DNA of 64,000 nucleotides from Ifrita kowaldi (taxonomy: Eukaryota > Chordata > Aves > Passeriformes > Cinclosomatidae): the NCBI GenBank assembly GCA_013398055.1, contig VZRS01007523.1:565398-629397 (forward strand). The letters are read 5' to 3'. The translations under genes and the position numbers were made by a program. Shown here piece by piece: positions 48,001 through 63,000 of the stretch; position 1 is the first letter of the stretch; each line of letters begins with the position of its first letter. The notes below the pieces were generated by a model that was not told the origin of the DNA, ran no database searches, and was given only the letters and a program-made list of their open reading frames with translations.

Positions 48001-51000
48001 AGAATATGTTCCTAAGATCATCAGCCTTTGCTTAAAAAGGTGAGAACCCATTGAAATATGATTTGTAGTTTTGTTTAACTGTTGGTAGAAACTTGAAACT
48101 GTGGAAGGGAACTAACTTCATGAACTAACTTCATAAGTTAATGATTAAATCAAAGAATTAATGTGCACAAAAATAACAAAATCATCTTTAATCGTGGATT
48201 TTCAGTCTATCTGGCCTTCAGAAAGTAATATCATAGCTTAAGATCTGAGGAACTAGAACAACTAAAAGCAAATAAACAAAACTGTCATGCACTTAACTAA
48301 AGTAGGATTCAAACTTTGCTAACTAATGTGAAAATTGACTGGGATCTATTCAGAGGTTTTCAGGGAGGATATTTTTATTTGTTTTGCTCTTTTATGCATA
48401 GCAAAGCAGTAGCTCCTGTCATTATTTGAAAGGCTTTGAAGACTATGAGAGGAAAACAGCCAACATGAACTACTTTCTACTTTGTTATTAGCTTGATTCA
48501 AAAAATGCAGCTTTGAAAGCTGTTTTTTTTGGGAAGTGGCTCTACCAGTGCAATCCATATTTTGAAAAACATATGTGTTGTTATGCAAGAAATTCTTCCT
48601 CACCCTGCAGGCTTGCCAGGAAGAAGGCTGTACTCCAGACTGTAACAGTTGAGTACAAGAAGGAAAAAATAAAAGGAAGGTGGCTGAATCCCCTTCAGAG
48701 GTTTATAGCATTGGACTGTCTTCTACACAGGTCAGAGGTAAAAAGTAAAGGTGAGCAGGAGGATGCTGCTACTTTGAAAGTAGGCTGTTCTAGCACAAAG
48801 TGAATTTTCACTAGGAGATTTGAAAAGTAATGTAACAGAAGCTCATTAAGAAATTGAAACCATCAGGAGATGGTTTTGGACTTCTCCAAAAATTCAAAAA
48901 TTTCTGCCAGTGCAAACCGTGGCCAAGGATTTCAGAGAAACACTGAAAGGCCTTGTGCAGCTCCCAGAACAAGCAGACAAGCCAGCAAGGACATATGCCT
49001 TGGATTAGCTGGGAGCTGGGGGGAAGACTCCTAAGCAATGTTCCCTCCAGCCTGTTGAAAAGATTAAACTGCCTCTCTTGCAATCCAAAATAAGAATATT
49101 GTTATTGATTTTCTCTTGGCTGCAATTGATGGGCTAGTGCTATCCAGAGGTGCAGCAAGGATTCTACTTTTACTAGACTCTGGGCTATCATAGCTACACT
49201 CCTTTTGGCAAAGCAGGGGAGACAGAAGCAACAAAAACATCTGCTGATCCTAGCTGCGAAGAAAAAATTTACAGAACAAAATTGTCCTTTTTTTCTCATA
49301 TTTAGTACATCTTGTCCATTGGAAGTGTTTCGGACTTTTTTAAGGCAACCTGGTCTTAAAACATGCTAATAAGGTAACAACAATCTGCCTCTTGTGAACC
49401 ACCAGGCAAAGATAAACGACCCAGATAAACCCTGGGTAAACCAGGGAAGAGAGGTTTTACACATCCTACTCAACCATTCGTTGACAATTTGATATGTACT
49501 ACAGTTTTTTAACAAAACTTACATTTTCCGTCTTCATTCCTGCAAAGGACCTTAGTATCATCTGTACTTTCAATAATGTCAAGAGATTCCCCCGGTTTAA
49601 TTTGTAAGTCTTTATATCCCCATCTTTTCTGAGTCAAATCCTGAACTGTGGTTGTAGAGTAAAGAACTTTTATTTCACCGTCAAACTGAAAGGGAGAGAG
49701 AGAAAAAAAAAAAAAAAGAAACCATGGTTAAAACCCATTAATATTTTTCCATTAATATATTCCCATTTACTACTAAATTTTTGAAAATTAGCAAATATTC
49801 TACATTATGTGTATGTGCTCGTGCTTGCCATTTGGACTTTGAGATGCACAGATCACTGTTTTTATGAGTAGTAATACTTTACCTTTCAAAAGCAAGTTAT
49901 GGGAAACAAATTAGATGGCACCATACAGATACTTTGTTTTTATATTTTATGTGAACCAAACACTTTGAACAAAACTTACTTTGAACTTTTTTCTGAACTC
50001 TTTCTCTTCTTTTTCCATCTTCTTGAGCTTTTGTACATCTTTGTCATCTGACTTAGGTTTTCCAAAGCTTCCTGATTTTGATGAACTAAACCAAGAGGTT
50101 ACAGATAAAACAAAATTAGCAACACATCTAAGGCATTGGCATGCTTTCTGATAATTTTGGTGAAAATACATGTGCCTTCATGTGTCTTTATCATGTTTTT
50201 GTTGCTCTGAAAACCTAATATTGAGAATACAATACAGATTTGACTTCAAAATAAATAAAAAGTTGGGGTTGTCTTTCCCACTTTTCTCTGATATTAGTAT
50301 ATCTATCACATAAGTGAATGTTGAAAATTAATTTTAAATATCTCTCTGCTATGACACTTTAGAATCTCTCAGCAAGGAGCAGTTTTTGTGAAGACTGTGT
50401 ATCTTTGGGCAACAAGCTGAATAACACGTCACGATGTGGAGGCAGCTGGAACATCTTAGCCTTGTGTGTTCTAGTCCTATGTGCCAGTAGACCTTGCTAC
50501 ACCAGGGAATCTGCATTACATGATCTGTTTCAAGTTCCGTTGTTTTTTGCACATCCCTGATAGCGCTGACTTTTGCCAAAGAACAAGGAAGTGTTTCATG
50601 CCCTAGCTGCCCTTTCTGGTGATGCACCTGGGAATGTAAAATCTGACTCCACTTTTTGATCCTAGCTGACCTCAGCAGGATGACAGTTTCATTGATGATG
50701 AATGTATGACCTACCCTAGATTTAGGTTAGAGGGACCACATAATTTCCTTTAGATACACAGTCCAAAGAGCTCTCTCTGGTTTTATGTCTCCAGACTACA
50801 TTATTGTAGTGCACTGTCACTCCACCTGAGCGGAGTAAGTGACAACAGGATGTGACATGTCGCAGTCATCCTCACAGATACAACTATGCTCATAACACTG
50901 TGCTCCAGAGATGACCCTGATTTTCTGGTTCAGGATAAAAGTTTTTCAAGCTGACTCTTACACCTCCAAATATGTTTCATACTTTAAACACCGGCACTGC

Positions 51001-54000
51001 CTCCTTTTCACTTAAAATACTGCAGCAGCTGACATTCAGTATCTATCCTAAGAGTCCCCAAATTTTGATAGAAAAAAACCTACAATCTACAATTAAGTTC
51101 TTTTAGGCTTTGCATCATTTCCTACCTCTTGTCCATCAGGGACTGAATTTGTTGGCATGCGAAACATGCTTACTTATTCTATAGTCTAATTATTATTTCA
51201 GTCTGTAGTGGAGGAAAGAGCATTCAACTGCCATTATCAGCAGTAGGTTTACAAGAACTACAAAACCTGACAACACCAGATAAAGCAGATATGAGTAGCA
51301 ATTTGCCTCTATTACATACTTAAAATGTCTCTCAGCATATTAGATTTCTAATCAGTGAGGTAATATTTTCACTTGCCTGGGATCAGGTGGTGGAGGAGGG
51401 AAGTCTGAAGAATCTACGTCATCGTAAACATTGTCTCCATAATCTGAAACAATGGTGTTTAAAAGAATGAAACATTATTATGAGAAAACTGAGAAATGAA
51501 TACATTGTGTTACAATGTATGGTATTTTAGCTAAGTTGACAAGAAATCATGGCAAGTACTGTAGCCATTTACTGTCTATAGGAACTGTGGGTTCTGTGTT
51601 TTGCACAACCTGTGCAACACCACCCAATCTTTTCAGATTAAGATTCTTTATTAATAATAACAACAGGTATTCACTGAAATTCTCATCTGAAGCTGGAGCA
51701 AGTTTTAACACGAGATAGCCTTTAATTTTCATTTTAATAATCCAATACCTATTGTATTTCACCAAAGTATATTTTTTGAGTTTGGTTTTAAGGTACATTC
51801 AATAACTTCTATAGCACCCTGGTCAATGGAACATTGCTTAGAAGTGGACATGAATCATGTGTATGTTAGTTTTTAGGCCATCTTGTAATGCCAAAGCAGT
51901 GAAGAGAATTCTTAGCCCAAGAATATTCTTTGAATCACATTCAGCATATTTGTAGAGGGGAAGCAATTGTTGCACTCTTCAAACCAATGGCTAGAAAAAT
52001 CAGCAGGATATAAAAGGTTTAGAACTCAGTTCTGGAAGCAGACTCAAAAATTCTAAGAAATTGTTTTTTATTCCACAGCTGAGAAGATGCTTATATGTTC
52101 TTTTACAGAGACACTGAAAGTGGTGAATATAGCGAAAAGTATTTCTCTTTACTTTTGAGGTGTGTCACCAAGTGCTTCTTTCCAGCTGTATCTGTTCATA
52201 CTTAATGTCAAATAAAATGGACTAGTGTAAATCTCAGGTAGAAAAATCACATTAAATACATTAAATTGTTTACCAGGGAGCTTGCAATGTATATGTATCG
52301 CCTTCTCTGCAGCCAGATCAGTCACAATATTCGAAATTTGTTTACTGGAACTGAGTAAGCAATAGGAAATCCTGTTTCCTTCCTTGGATGTATTTTTGTG
52401 ACTTGCACGATACAGAGCAATGTATACAGAAAAAGAATCAGGAATCAATATGGAGACTGAACAATAGGCTATTAATTACCTTTTCCAGACTGCCTTGTTG
52501 AAGAAGACATGCTGGAGGAAAAAAAAAAAAGCTCATTAAGTATTTACATCACATTAATAGGCTTTTTTGTAACCAAAATACTTTAAAAAAACTTGCAATA
52601 CAAGGGCTCCAAGTAATCTCCAGACATTTTGAAGTGCCACTGACACCAGCAATACTTAGGGACTAAATATGTTTCTATCACTGAATTAAAGCAAACTGGT
52701 TCAGAACCAAATGACTGAAGAAGGTGGTAAAAACACCACCTGATGATTTAATCTCTAGGTAAGATGGGTAGAAGACAATCTTTACATTTTTCTGTTTTGC
52801 ATATTATTCCTAAAATTTTTATTAATGGTTGTAGATTTACCAGTTTATCTGAGCTACATTGTACTGGTCAGAAAAGTAAATTTTAACTGAGTGTGCAGCA
52901 AATTTACATGACCAGAGTGGCACAAAGATGATAGATTATTTTGGTGCTTTTCACCAAGAAAAGAATTTGGCATATTTTAATTACCAGACTTTGGCAACAA
53001 ATACAGCTTGTTAAGAGAATAATTATGCAGGTGAAAAGAAAGCTCAGTGTTTTTGCAGAAAAGTATAATCCTGAGCTGCAATTTGATGCGTGATTCATTA
53101 GGCTGCTGTGAGGACATGTTAGTAGCACACGATCAATGCTTTATTAGAATTAGTTAATGTGCACTTTGATTTCCTGGCAGACTCTTACAACAAATTTTCA
53201 TTTTCTTCTGCCTCATTGACTTTGGTTGCTTTTTCTCGTACACTTTTCTTTTTGTCATCTTTGACCTTTAGCCTCTTCAAGATTCCCCAGGACCAGATAC
53301 CATTCTTATCTTCATCCTGCGATACAGACCTTTGGAGTATGCATGTGATTATCACAATGTAAAATGTAATGTTCTTCTTAAAAGGCCCAGTTTAAATTCT
53401 CCATTGATGCACATAATTATCATTAATGCCCAAAGTGAGGTTGCTTACCCAAATGCTAAAATGCTAAACTAGAAATATGTATGTTAGGCTACTTGTAGAT
53501 ACTGAGATGTATTTGTAGTATGGATATTAATCTAGTAGCTTACAGTTTTCATGTTGTTACTCAGCAACCTAGCATTTTAGTTTGTTATTTTCATTTCAGA
53601 CCTATTCTGTCTAGTTGGAGATTTGGAGATTTTCATGATTGCAAACTGCTTTTGCTGACATATCAAAATTACAGAACAAAACTTCTTGAAAAGACTGAAG
53701 AACCCTTTTCTCTAGCTTCACATATCCATTTTGATGTGTACCCACTTGCTGATCATCCTAATACCTGCTAATTTTTATGATTGATTCAAAAATACTAAAA
53801 ACTGAAAACATTCTGTCAAAGAAACAAATTATTTAAAATATATAAAAACATACCTAGCTATAGCATCTTCATCATCAATTCCATCATAAATGTCTTGATC
53901 AGAAGGAGGAGGTGGGAACATGTCTTTAACAGATCAAACCGTGAATTAATGCAATTATATTTAATGCTGCTGAACAGGGTATTCATTATAGGCCTTTTTA

Positions 54001-57000
54001 CTATATCAGATGTGTGTACAGTTTATGCAATATCCTTGGAAATTGAATCTTTCTGTAAACCAGCCCAGAGTCTTTATTAAAACAGAAATTTAGACTTATC
54101 CCAGTTTAGAATGCCATCCACAGCATTTAAAGGTGGCACTGCCAATCACAAGAGCATGGATACTGAAAACAAATTCTTCTATGCTGTAGTCAATGAAATT
54201 CTAAATGGCTGATTTCGGCCCAGACATTATGATGACTTTCAAGTCTTCATGTGTGACTCAAGTGATGATTGAACATTGTCAGACTAACGGTCTCAGCAGG
54301 TGACATCTTGTTTTCACCCAAAGAAGTCAGAGACAAGGGCAATTTAAGCTCCTCATTTTGGTCTGAGTTTTGACCTTTGTGCCCCACCTCCTTCTCTGCA
54401 GGGCTAGCTCAGTTTGCATGGCCAATTCTAGGCACTGGTCAGAGCAGCCACTGAAATCTGTACTCAGCTGGCTGATGCTCCATTCAGTACTGCCAGGGGA
54501 TGCTTCTGCCATGACCAGTATCTAAACTTGAAGCTGAGAAGATGATCTGTGCTCTTGTGATTAGCAGAGAATGCTACATAAATATATATGCTAACAAAGG
54601 GGAAACTGGCTTTGAGTGTGTCAGCTTGACAACGTGAAGCTACTGCAGTTGGGACTCCAGTGTACTGCTGTAACTGATGTTCCCCTTAACTCTGTCAGCA
54701 AGATGAAGCTTTAATTGATATTGGCTATTTCAGAACTAGATTTCTCCTGTACAAAACCTCTTGCTCATGTTGAAATTTCTCCAGTTACATCTGTGCTGTT
54801 TTGTGGGATGATTTGCCTTCACACACAAGTAAAAAGTTAAGGTTTGGCCATCTGGCATGCTGGTGATTCATAGTATCTGAACACAAAGATTCTGTCTCAC
54901 TCAAGTTCCCACAGGTGGTGGGGAAGTTAAGTTGGCCACTACCCTTCCTTGTTTGTTGCCTGTCAGCTAACATTTAACTTGCTTATGAATAATTACTGCA
55001 TTATGTGGAAGCTGCAGAAGTCAAAATGTGAGGGCAAGAAATACATAGAAACAACTTCCCCTAAACACATAAGTAGAACTTACTTCCACCTCCACCTTGG
55101 TCACCACTTTGACTGGAAAAGCAAACAAAAGACATTTTAGAGAAAAGCAGTCATTCTTCAGAAAAAGAAAACACCATGATCACCCATCACTTCTGCAATT
55201 ATTAATTCTAAAGCTTTTGGGTTTGGCAAAAATTATTTAGAATATATTTTATATGCCTGTTGATGTCTTTAAATTAAAGTACAAAATATGCCTTTGGATC
55301 ATAGGATAATTTGTGTTGGGAGGGATCTCAGGAGATCCTGTAGTCAGACTTGATGGGAATAAAAATATAATCTGCCTGAGCACTATAGAGTAGATCCAGA
55401 CCCTTTAGATTCATTGCTTATGAGGGAATCTTCTTGAAATGAAATGGTAAACAAGTTGATTTATTGCTCAACTATCTTTCATTGGGTATAAGTGTACGTT
55501 TCTAAAATTTGAAGGATTCTATATTAGCCCAATGTTCTAAGAGTAGTTGAAAAAGGCCTGAGAGGTTCATAATAGATGAGATTATTTCCAGGTCATAGCT
55601 TTACTTAAAATTATACATCAAAACAAGATATTTATTAAACTCTTGTTGCCAAGAAATACTGAAATACAGCACCCCTAAACATTTATTAATTTTGGAATAT
55701 TAGCAATACTACTGATAATGAGATAATACTATTTGGTCAAGAATTTTTTTTTAGAATGGCATTCTTATGGTGATTTCAAAACATGTTGATGTATGTCAGA
55801 CCTTCCAACAATTCATGTTCGTGAACTGAACAGAATGCTATTAATCACCAGAGAAGATAAAAATGTCAAAATACAGCTTAAAGGATTTAATGAATCTGAG
55901 CCAATCACTCATCCTTTGAAGTTCCTTGGAATACACTGTTATTTTAGTGTGCAACAGTGCAAGTGCAATTGTTCGCTTTTGAATTCAATACATCTTCTAA
56001 ATTCTTTGCATTGAGGTGACTAACTGTAATGCTTGCCCTAGTGAAAAGGATTGGCCAAAGATGCCTCTGCAATGAAGTAACTAATGCTGAGATTACCTGA
56101 AACCTAGAACAACTAACACGCCTCTTATGGCTAGGTCACAATGCTATGAGACCAATGTTCAGGGAGGAAAACTGCTATCGAGCAACCTGAGAAAATATCG
56201 GACACAAAGCTATATTGGTTGTATAAAAATGCCAGCCTGAAGGCAGATCTTTCCAAGTGCTACTGCTGGAGCTAATGGGGATGTTTTGGTAGCCAGACAG
56301 CTGCAGTCCTTTTATTCCAGACAGGCCTCTAAGCTAAGGATCCTCCCGGGAAGCAGTAAAAGCAGGTGTAGAGGCTGAGTGCTTCAAGATGGTTGTCCTA
56401 CATATTGAAATCCTTTACACCGATATGCAGATCTCTTATCTGAATCCCGGGCTCTGTGTTTCTGCACATCAGGAAATTTAATGGAGAATGACAAGTGGTT
56501 TGTTGAATCACATGTAAGAAGCAAACTTTCCTGTGAGGTCTGGTAATGTAAGTACCACTGTCGTGCCAGGTTATGTGATAGCCTTGACTCTTGTGACGAG
56601 AGACCACGAGGGTATTTCCCTGCCAGGAAACCTGTTCTGCTGCTGGATATGTCACTTTTCTAGCTGCAGATCTACTTGACATGAAAAAGATGACATATTA
56701 AAGTAGAGAATCTGCAATGTAGCACTGCACTGCAATTGCATGGAGACTGTGCCATAGAGGAGATGCTTCTGATGAAGTCAAAAAAGTATAGCTCATACTC
56801 ATGTCATAGAATTTGAGAGGCCTTGTTTTCAGGGCTAAACTCGTAAGTCACATTCTTTTCTGAAGGGCTATCCTAGACATGATTCCAGAAGTCCCCTCTC
56901 TTCAAAAGGAAACAGGTAAAGGAAAGACTTAAAGACTCATGCTAAGGCTCATGAGACCAAAGAGTGTGATCAGGAGTTCCCTAATGCAGTGAGTGTTTCC

Positions 57001-60000
57001 ATTGCTTTTAGAGTCTTTTATTCTTGCATGTTAGAAAAGGGAGCATGTGGCTCCAAAAGACAGAGCAAGTAAAGAGAGAGAGAGGGAAGAGAATTGGACT
57101 TCCTGCAGATGATTTGTAATCAAAATGCATGGTTTGCATTTTTTTCAACTTTGGATTTCAATGAGGTAGGTCCTCTTCCAAAAGTATGGGTTCCTCCTAA
57201 GTATGAGTGCTTACAGATGCTGGATTCCAGAATTCATTTGAACTCCTCTGACTACATCAGTCTGAAGAGCTACATATAATAGTAACACATTTCTTATATA
57301 AATAGCTGATATGGGACAAGAGTTGGGTTTGTTGTAAAACTTCCCCTGTCTACGCTGACCGCGGTGAATGACTTGTTTCTTTTCATGCATTCCTTATACA
57401 TACCTGCTAGTAGTGTCCTGCTCTCCAACATCATCATAAGTTTCTTGGTCACTCTCTGTATGTTGCACAGCAGCTGTAGTAGATGGTTTTTGCTTTCTTT
57501 TTAAAGAATCATAATCGATCTCCACCATGGTTGTTTTAATGTATCCATCTAAATAAATGAAACCAAGCAGTTTAAGGGGTAATGGTAAAGGGATGATTTT
57601 AACAAGACGTTCAGAACCAGTGACTGAATTGTTTTGTATGATTTTTGAAAACTTTCAAAGAAATGTCTCATTCCAAGCAGCCTCATCTATCTTCACAAAT
57701 ACAAATATCAGATCTGTCTCAGATGCCCCCCTTAAGCCCTTCTCGGCTCATGTTAACTTCACCTTTATCTGCTTCTCAGCTACAACAGAAGAATTATCTG
57801 TCCTGTAATCATGGGGCAAACTCCCTTTCTCAGCTGTCTTTGGGACCACTGGAGTCTTGTGGCATATTTTAGGGCAGTCCATGACATGGACATAAAAACG
57901 TCCATGACAGTTCCTGATAGGTCATTAGGAGGGTCATTTGCATTGACTTTCCTTCAGATTGACAGACACACTGTAGCTTTATTGATCAGAGCAGTTGGCC
58001 TGAGATGAGAAACTGTGTCTCTCCTGAGGGTAATTTTAGACTGTTGTACTGCCTGTACAGAAAAGTGCACAAATGAATCTCTCCAAGGTGAAAAATGCTC
58101 ATGCATTTCTTTGAAAATGGAAAATTCACCACTCTCCTGCTTCTGAGTGAATGCAGGTTTTAGTGTGTTTCCTCACACTTAAATGATAAGACCTGGGTTT
58201 TTTTTCTTTTGTTTGGTCTTCTTCACAGACCTGGCTGTGAACATGGAAGGCCAAAGCATGGGTGTAACAAATTGGTCTGTACTGTTGACACTTTTTGATG
58301 GGACGCCTTGTACAGCTTCAAATTTTGCTGACACAAGAATTAATTCATGAAAAGTAAATTAATTAATGGACCGCACATGCACTAGAAAATACCCTTCTCC
58401 CAGCCCTCACCAAGGTTTGGTTTTCTGTGTACAAAATGATCCATGTAATTGACTTATTTTCACAAGTTCAAGGTGCTGTGGAAAAGCTGTTATTGGAACT
58501 TGCCTCTTGAGATCATCTTGGCCAATCCCTCTAAACAAACATGATCCTCCATCAGAGCAAGTTGGCAAGGACTGTGTCCTATCAGGCTTTGAAGATCTCC
58601 ATGGATGGAGACTCCATCACCTCTTTGAGCAACCTTTTCCCTTGCTTGGTCACCCTCACAGTAAAAAAAGTGTTCAGACAGAATCCCATGTGTTTCAGTA
58701 TGTGCCTATTGCCTCCTGCACTGCTACTGGGCAGCACTGGAAAGAGCCTGGCTCCATCTTCTTTACCTCCTCCCACCAGGTATTTCTGAACAATTATAAG
58801 GTACCTCTTAGTCTTCCTTTCAGCAGCTGAACAGTCCAAGCTCTCTCAGATTCTCTTTGTATGAGACACACTCAGTTCCTTACAATCTGTACATATCTAT
58901 CACTACAAACTGCTCAGCTGGTATCATCTACAATGTTGTAGAACTCTGTTCTACATGTATGAACTGTCTTACTAATTTTATTGTCATTTTAGTCCCCCGA
59001 AAGATCAAGCAACTGCTTTTAATAATTTTGATTGATTTTATGGATCAACGTTTTATAACCCATGAGCCAGAACATCAACCCCTTTATACTCAAAGATCCA
59101 CTGACGGTATTTATACAATAGGAGAAATGTCTTGGATTTCAGAGAAAATAAAATCTAGGAGTCAGTTAGAAACTTTCCATAGAAATAAGAACAAGAAAAA
59201 CACTTAAAACAGGCCCATATATTCTCCAATTCTATTTGAAGAACACCCATATTATGTTTAATACAAAGACATGAAAAAATGTGATACTTGTTACTTGCAG
59301 GGAGCTGAGTTCTGATGCTATTTGAAGGCTGCTGACAGGGAATTAACCCTCAGTATGTCAGTGAAGATCCCAGCATATTGTACCCAATGTATTCTAGTGT
59401 CTATAGATGTTACACTATGTTGTGCAATGAACTAGATCTTGTATGCCAGCTGAAGACAGAAGGGTGAGTTGTGGTAATTATTTGCTTTGGTGGTCAGTGA
59501 CTCAGCCTTGGTAGGGCTAGTCCTTGGTGTAATGCTCACGTTTGCTGTCATGCAGTGAAAACATTCAGAAGCACAGTCAAGAAACAGAACTCACAGCATC
59601 CTTTTATCCTGCCCAGCCACTTTCCTTCTGGGTTGTCTGTGAGGCGAATGATTTCAATCTTATCCCCCTGCTTGACAGTCAGTTCATTCTTCCCTCCCTT
59701 GTGATCAACGCAAGCTCGTGCCTGATGAAGGACTTCGATGGGTCCCGTTAACTGAAGAAGAAACAGAAGATAATACAGATGTGGAAAAACGGAGTCCTTT
59801 ACCAGACATTCAGAAAAAAAAGTAAAAATAATGATAATGATGGTTATTTGTTTCATTGACATTTAAAATAGTGTGGGCAAATAAACAGAAAGGCTTCCTC
59901 CTGCCCCAGCTACACGGTTTAAATTAAAAATCAGGGATTAAAAGAGAGGGGAATGGCATGGCAATAGAGCCATTGAAGAACTGACTGGCAAAATCACAGA

Positions 60001-63000
60001 AATACAAAGATTAAAATCAACAAACTAACCTATGACACCTTCCATGAGTTCACAGAACAGATGTATTTAATTCCAGTGGATATCTCCATTTATTTCCAGC
60101 AGAATTACCCATAGAATCACAGAATCTTTTAGGTTGGAAAAGACCTCTTAAGATCACTGAGCTCAACCATTAACCTAACACTGCCAAGTTCACCACTAAA
60201 CCATGTCCCTAAGCACCACATCTACCCATTTTAAATACCTCCAAGGATAGCTACCCCACCACTTCACTGGACATCTCTTCCAATCCTGTACAACCCTTTC
60301 CATGAATAATTTTTTTCTAATATCCAAACAAAACATCCCCTGTAACAACTTGAGGCCATTTCCTCTTGTCCTATCCCTTGTTACCTGGGAGAAGAGACTG
60401 ATCCCCACCTGGCTACAATTCCCTTTCAGGCAGTTGTACAGACTGATAAGGTCACCCCTGAACCACCTTTTCTCTAGACTAAACACTCCCAGCTCCCTCA
60501 GCTGCTCCTCACAGGGTTTGTGCACCAGACCCTTCCTCAGCTCCACTGCCCTTCTCTGGACTCACTCAGGCACCTCAATGTCTTTCTTGGAGGGAGGTGC
60601 CTGAAACTGCACGTGGGATTCAAGGTGTGGCCTTACCAGTGCCAAGTACAGGGGGACAATCAGACAATTCCTGGTCCTGCTTGCCACACTATTCCTGACA
60701 CAAATCATAGAAGTAAATATTCATTAACATTAACGTTAATGAGTCTACCACATAATGCTTTGTATTTACAATTCTGCTCTATAAATGATCTTGCAAGTAC
60801 TCACAAGAGACGATCACGCTGTTTACTGACATTCAGGATTCACTTTGTGAGATGATTACATTATGTTATGAAGAAGCCATTTTGGGTTTTAGTATTTTTG
60901 ACTTTCAGATATGTATTTCAGAGGCATATTGCTCTTGCCCATTATAGACTAGCTCAGGAATATCTATCCAGTATAGGTGGTCAATAAATGGGAAAGAAAG
61001 TGTGCACTAAAATGTATTTGTTTAAGATTAATAAAATACCTTAATGGCTGCAGGAGAACAATCTGTAAGCTAAAAGTTTTCTGTGCACTAAAGCCTACAC
61101 TTCTCAGTCTGAAAAATAGACTTGGGGCCTAATAAGCACCAGCTAACCCACTGTTATTAACTATGTATACCTTTAATATTTGCTTCTTAACTCATGTCAG
61201 TCTCTCCACAGCAGACCAAGGCCATGATGCGAATCACTATGGCTTTATGTGTACAGAGCATAATAGGAAGAAAAACAAAGCTGCCCACTGTCTGCAGTGA
61301 CACTGAAAGTAGCAGAATGGAGAAGTATGAACAGGCATTAGTTAAGAAAAACTGACTGGCAGACTTGTAAACTGTGGGAGCATGCTGACCACCAGCTGTA
61401 TAAAAATTACTTAAAACAGAACGAACTGTCTCATTATTTAGCCCCAGACAATGACTGTAGTACTCCTATACATGTCTTATTTTCCTCCTCCTTATTTAAG
61501 CTGGAATTGCCTATAAGTCCCTTTCTACCAAGGCAAGGGCAGTGTGTTGCAATACAATTTTGAAATCTTTAAAGGGCTAAATAAGTTTGTATCTGACTAC
61601 AGTGAAGCAAATAACAGTATGTGTATGGGATTCAATTCCCACTTTTATTAAGGACTTTTGATGTTATTCTAATGATGTAAATTATTAGAAACAGAAAAGT
61701 GAAAACAGATAATTTTAAGGCTTTTTTACATAAAAAAAGATGAGAAGGTAATTTAATGAAAACTGTGTAAGCACACAGTCTTTGCCATCAGTGCAGAGCT
61801 TCCATTCAAGCATGTGACAAACACAAAAAGGTATCTAAACCCTTATTCAGAATTTATGCAGGTGTTTGAACTACCTACCATAACAAATAGTTTCATAACC
61901 AGATGAAAAGTGTATTTTGAACTTGACAATGCTAAATAATGCTTCTTGCATACCTTTGTCCACATTACAAAATGAAAAGCTTACTTTGAACTTTTTCCTT
62001 AATTCCTGTTCTTTCTTTTCTTTTTCCTTTTGTTCTTTCTTCTCTTGGTCCATTCTTCTCTTATCTTCTTTGTCCCGCTTCTTCTCTTTTCTCCTTGATG
62101 GTCTGAAAGTGCATTGCCAGGACAGAATGTGTGAAATAAACCTTCCTTAGAACTACCTTACCCAAAGCTGACAAAAAATGGCAGGTGATGAAAAAAGACT
62201 TCTCCAAGTGAAATCAAAGCTACAGATTCTAAACCATAATGCAGCTGCAACAGATAGAGTAGGCAGCCCTTTATTACATACATAAATTAAAGTGTGTATC
62301 CTCATTAGGACAGCACACCAGAAAAGGTTATCTGGCTCCACATGTGTGTGTCCAAATATCTCTGGGCTAATTTTGTTGAGCACGCTTGGGAGCTGGCAGC
62401 AGTCTAGGTGTTGTACTGGATGCAGAGGTTAAATATTTACCCAGGCCACCAGTGGTTGATGCAGGTTCACCAGGCTGAACTGAAGCCTGAGCTGCCACTG
62501 GACTGCATTTATAAACCTGATTGCAACCTATTCCAGCAGTGTACACAAATGTGTCAGTCTTCTGTGCTCATTTCTCCACACCAGGGTACACTGCTTGCTC
62601 GTGTACGGGGAGGTCTGGGCACTTGGGATGGAACTAGGACTACATCTCCAGCTCTGCCATTTGCTGCCAAATGCTTGGCTGGAAGACCTGTGTTTTAGAA
62701 AACCTATGGAACTGATTGAGTGAGGCTCCCTTCTTTTTTTTTTTTTTTTTGTACCTTTGCTAAACGGATAGGCTCAAATTGCTAAAAAAAAAAAAGTCTG
62801 AATGAGGATTACTTGTTTGGGTTATAAATCATGTATTAAAATAATCTATTTGCAAAGGGAATTCAACAATAAATTTTTGCTGAAAATTGTTCTACGTCTG
62901 AAATATTCCACATCTATTACTTATTCAGAGGGAATTAGAATTTTTCTTTGGCTATTGTAATAGAGTTAATCCCATAGATTAAGACATTACCAGGGCAGGA

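Noticed and set aside
60196..60546. 116-codon minus-strand frame as a gene inside a FYB1 intron
   Set aside because: It contains FSLEKRWFRGDLISLYN, the CR1 reverse-transcriptase end, and lies inside a CR1 copy.
61917..62150. 77-codon plus-strand frame rich in serine and phenylalanine
   Set aside because: It is the antisense shadow of the FYB1 lysine/glutamate-rich exon.
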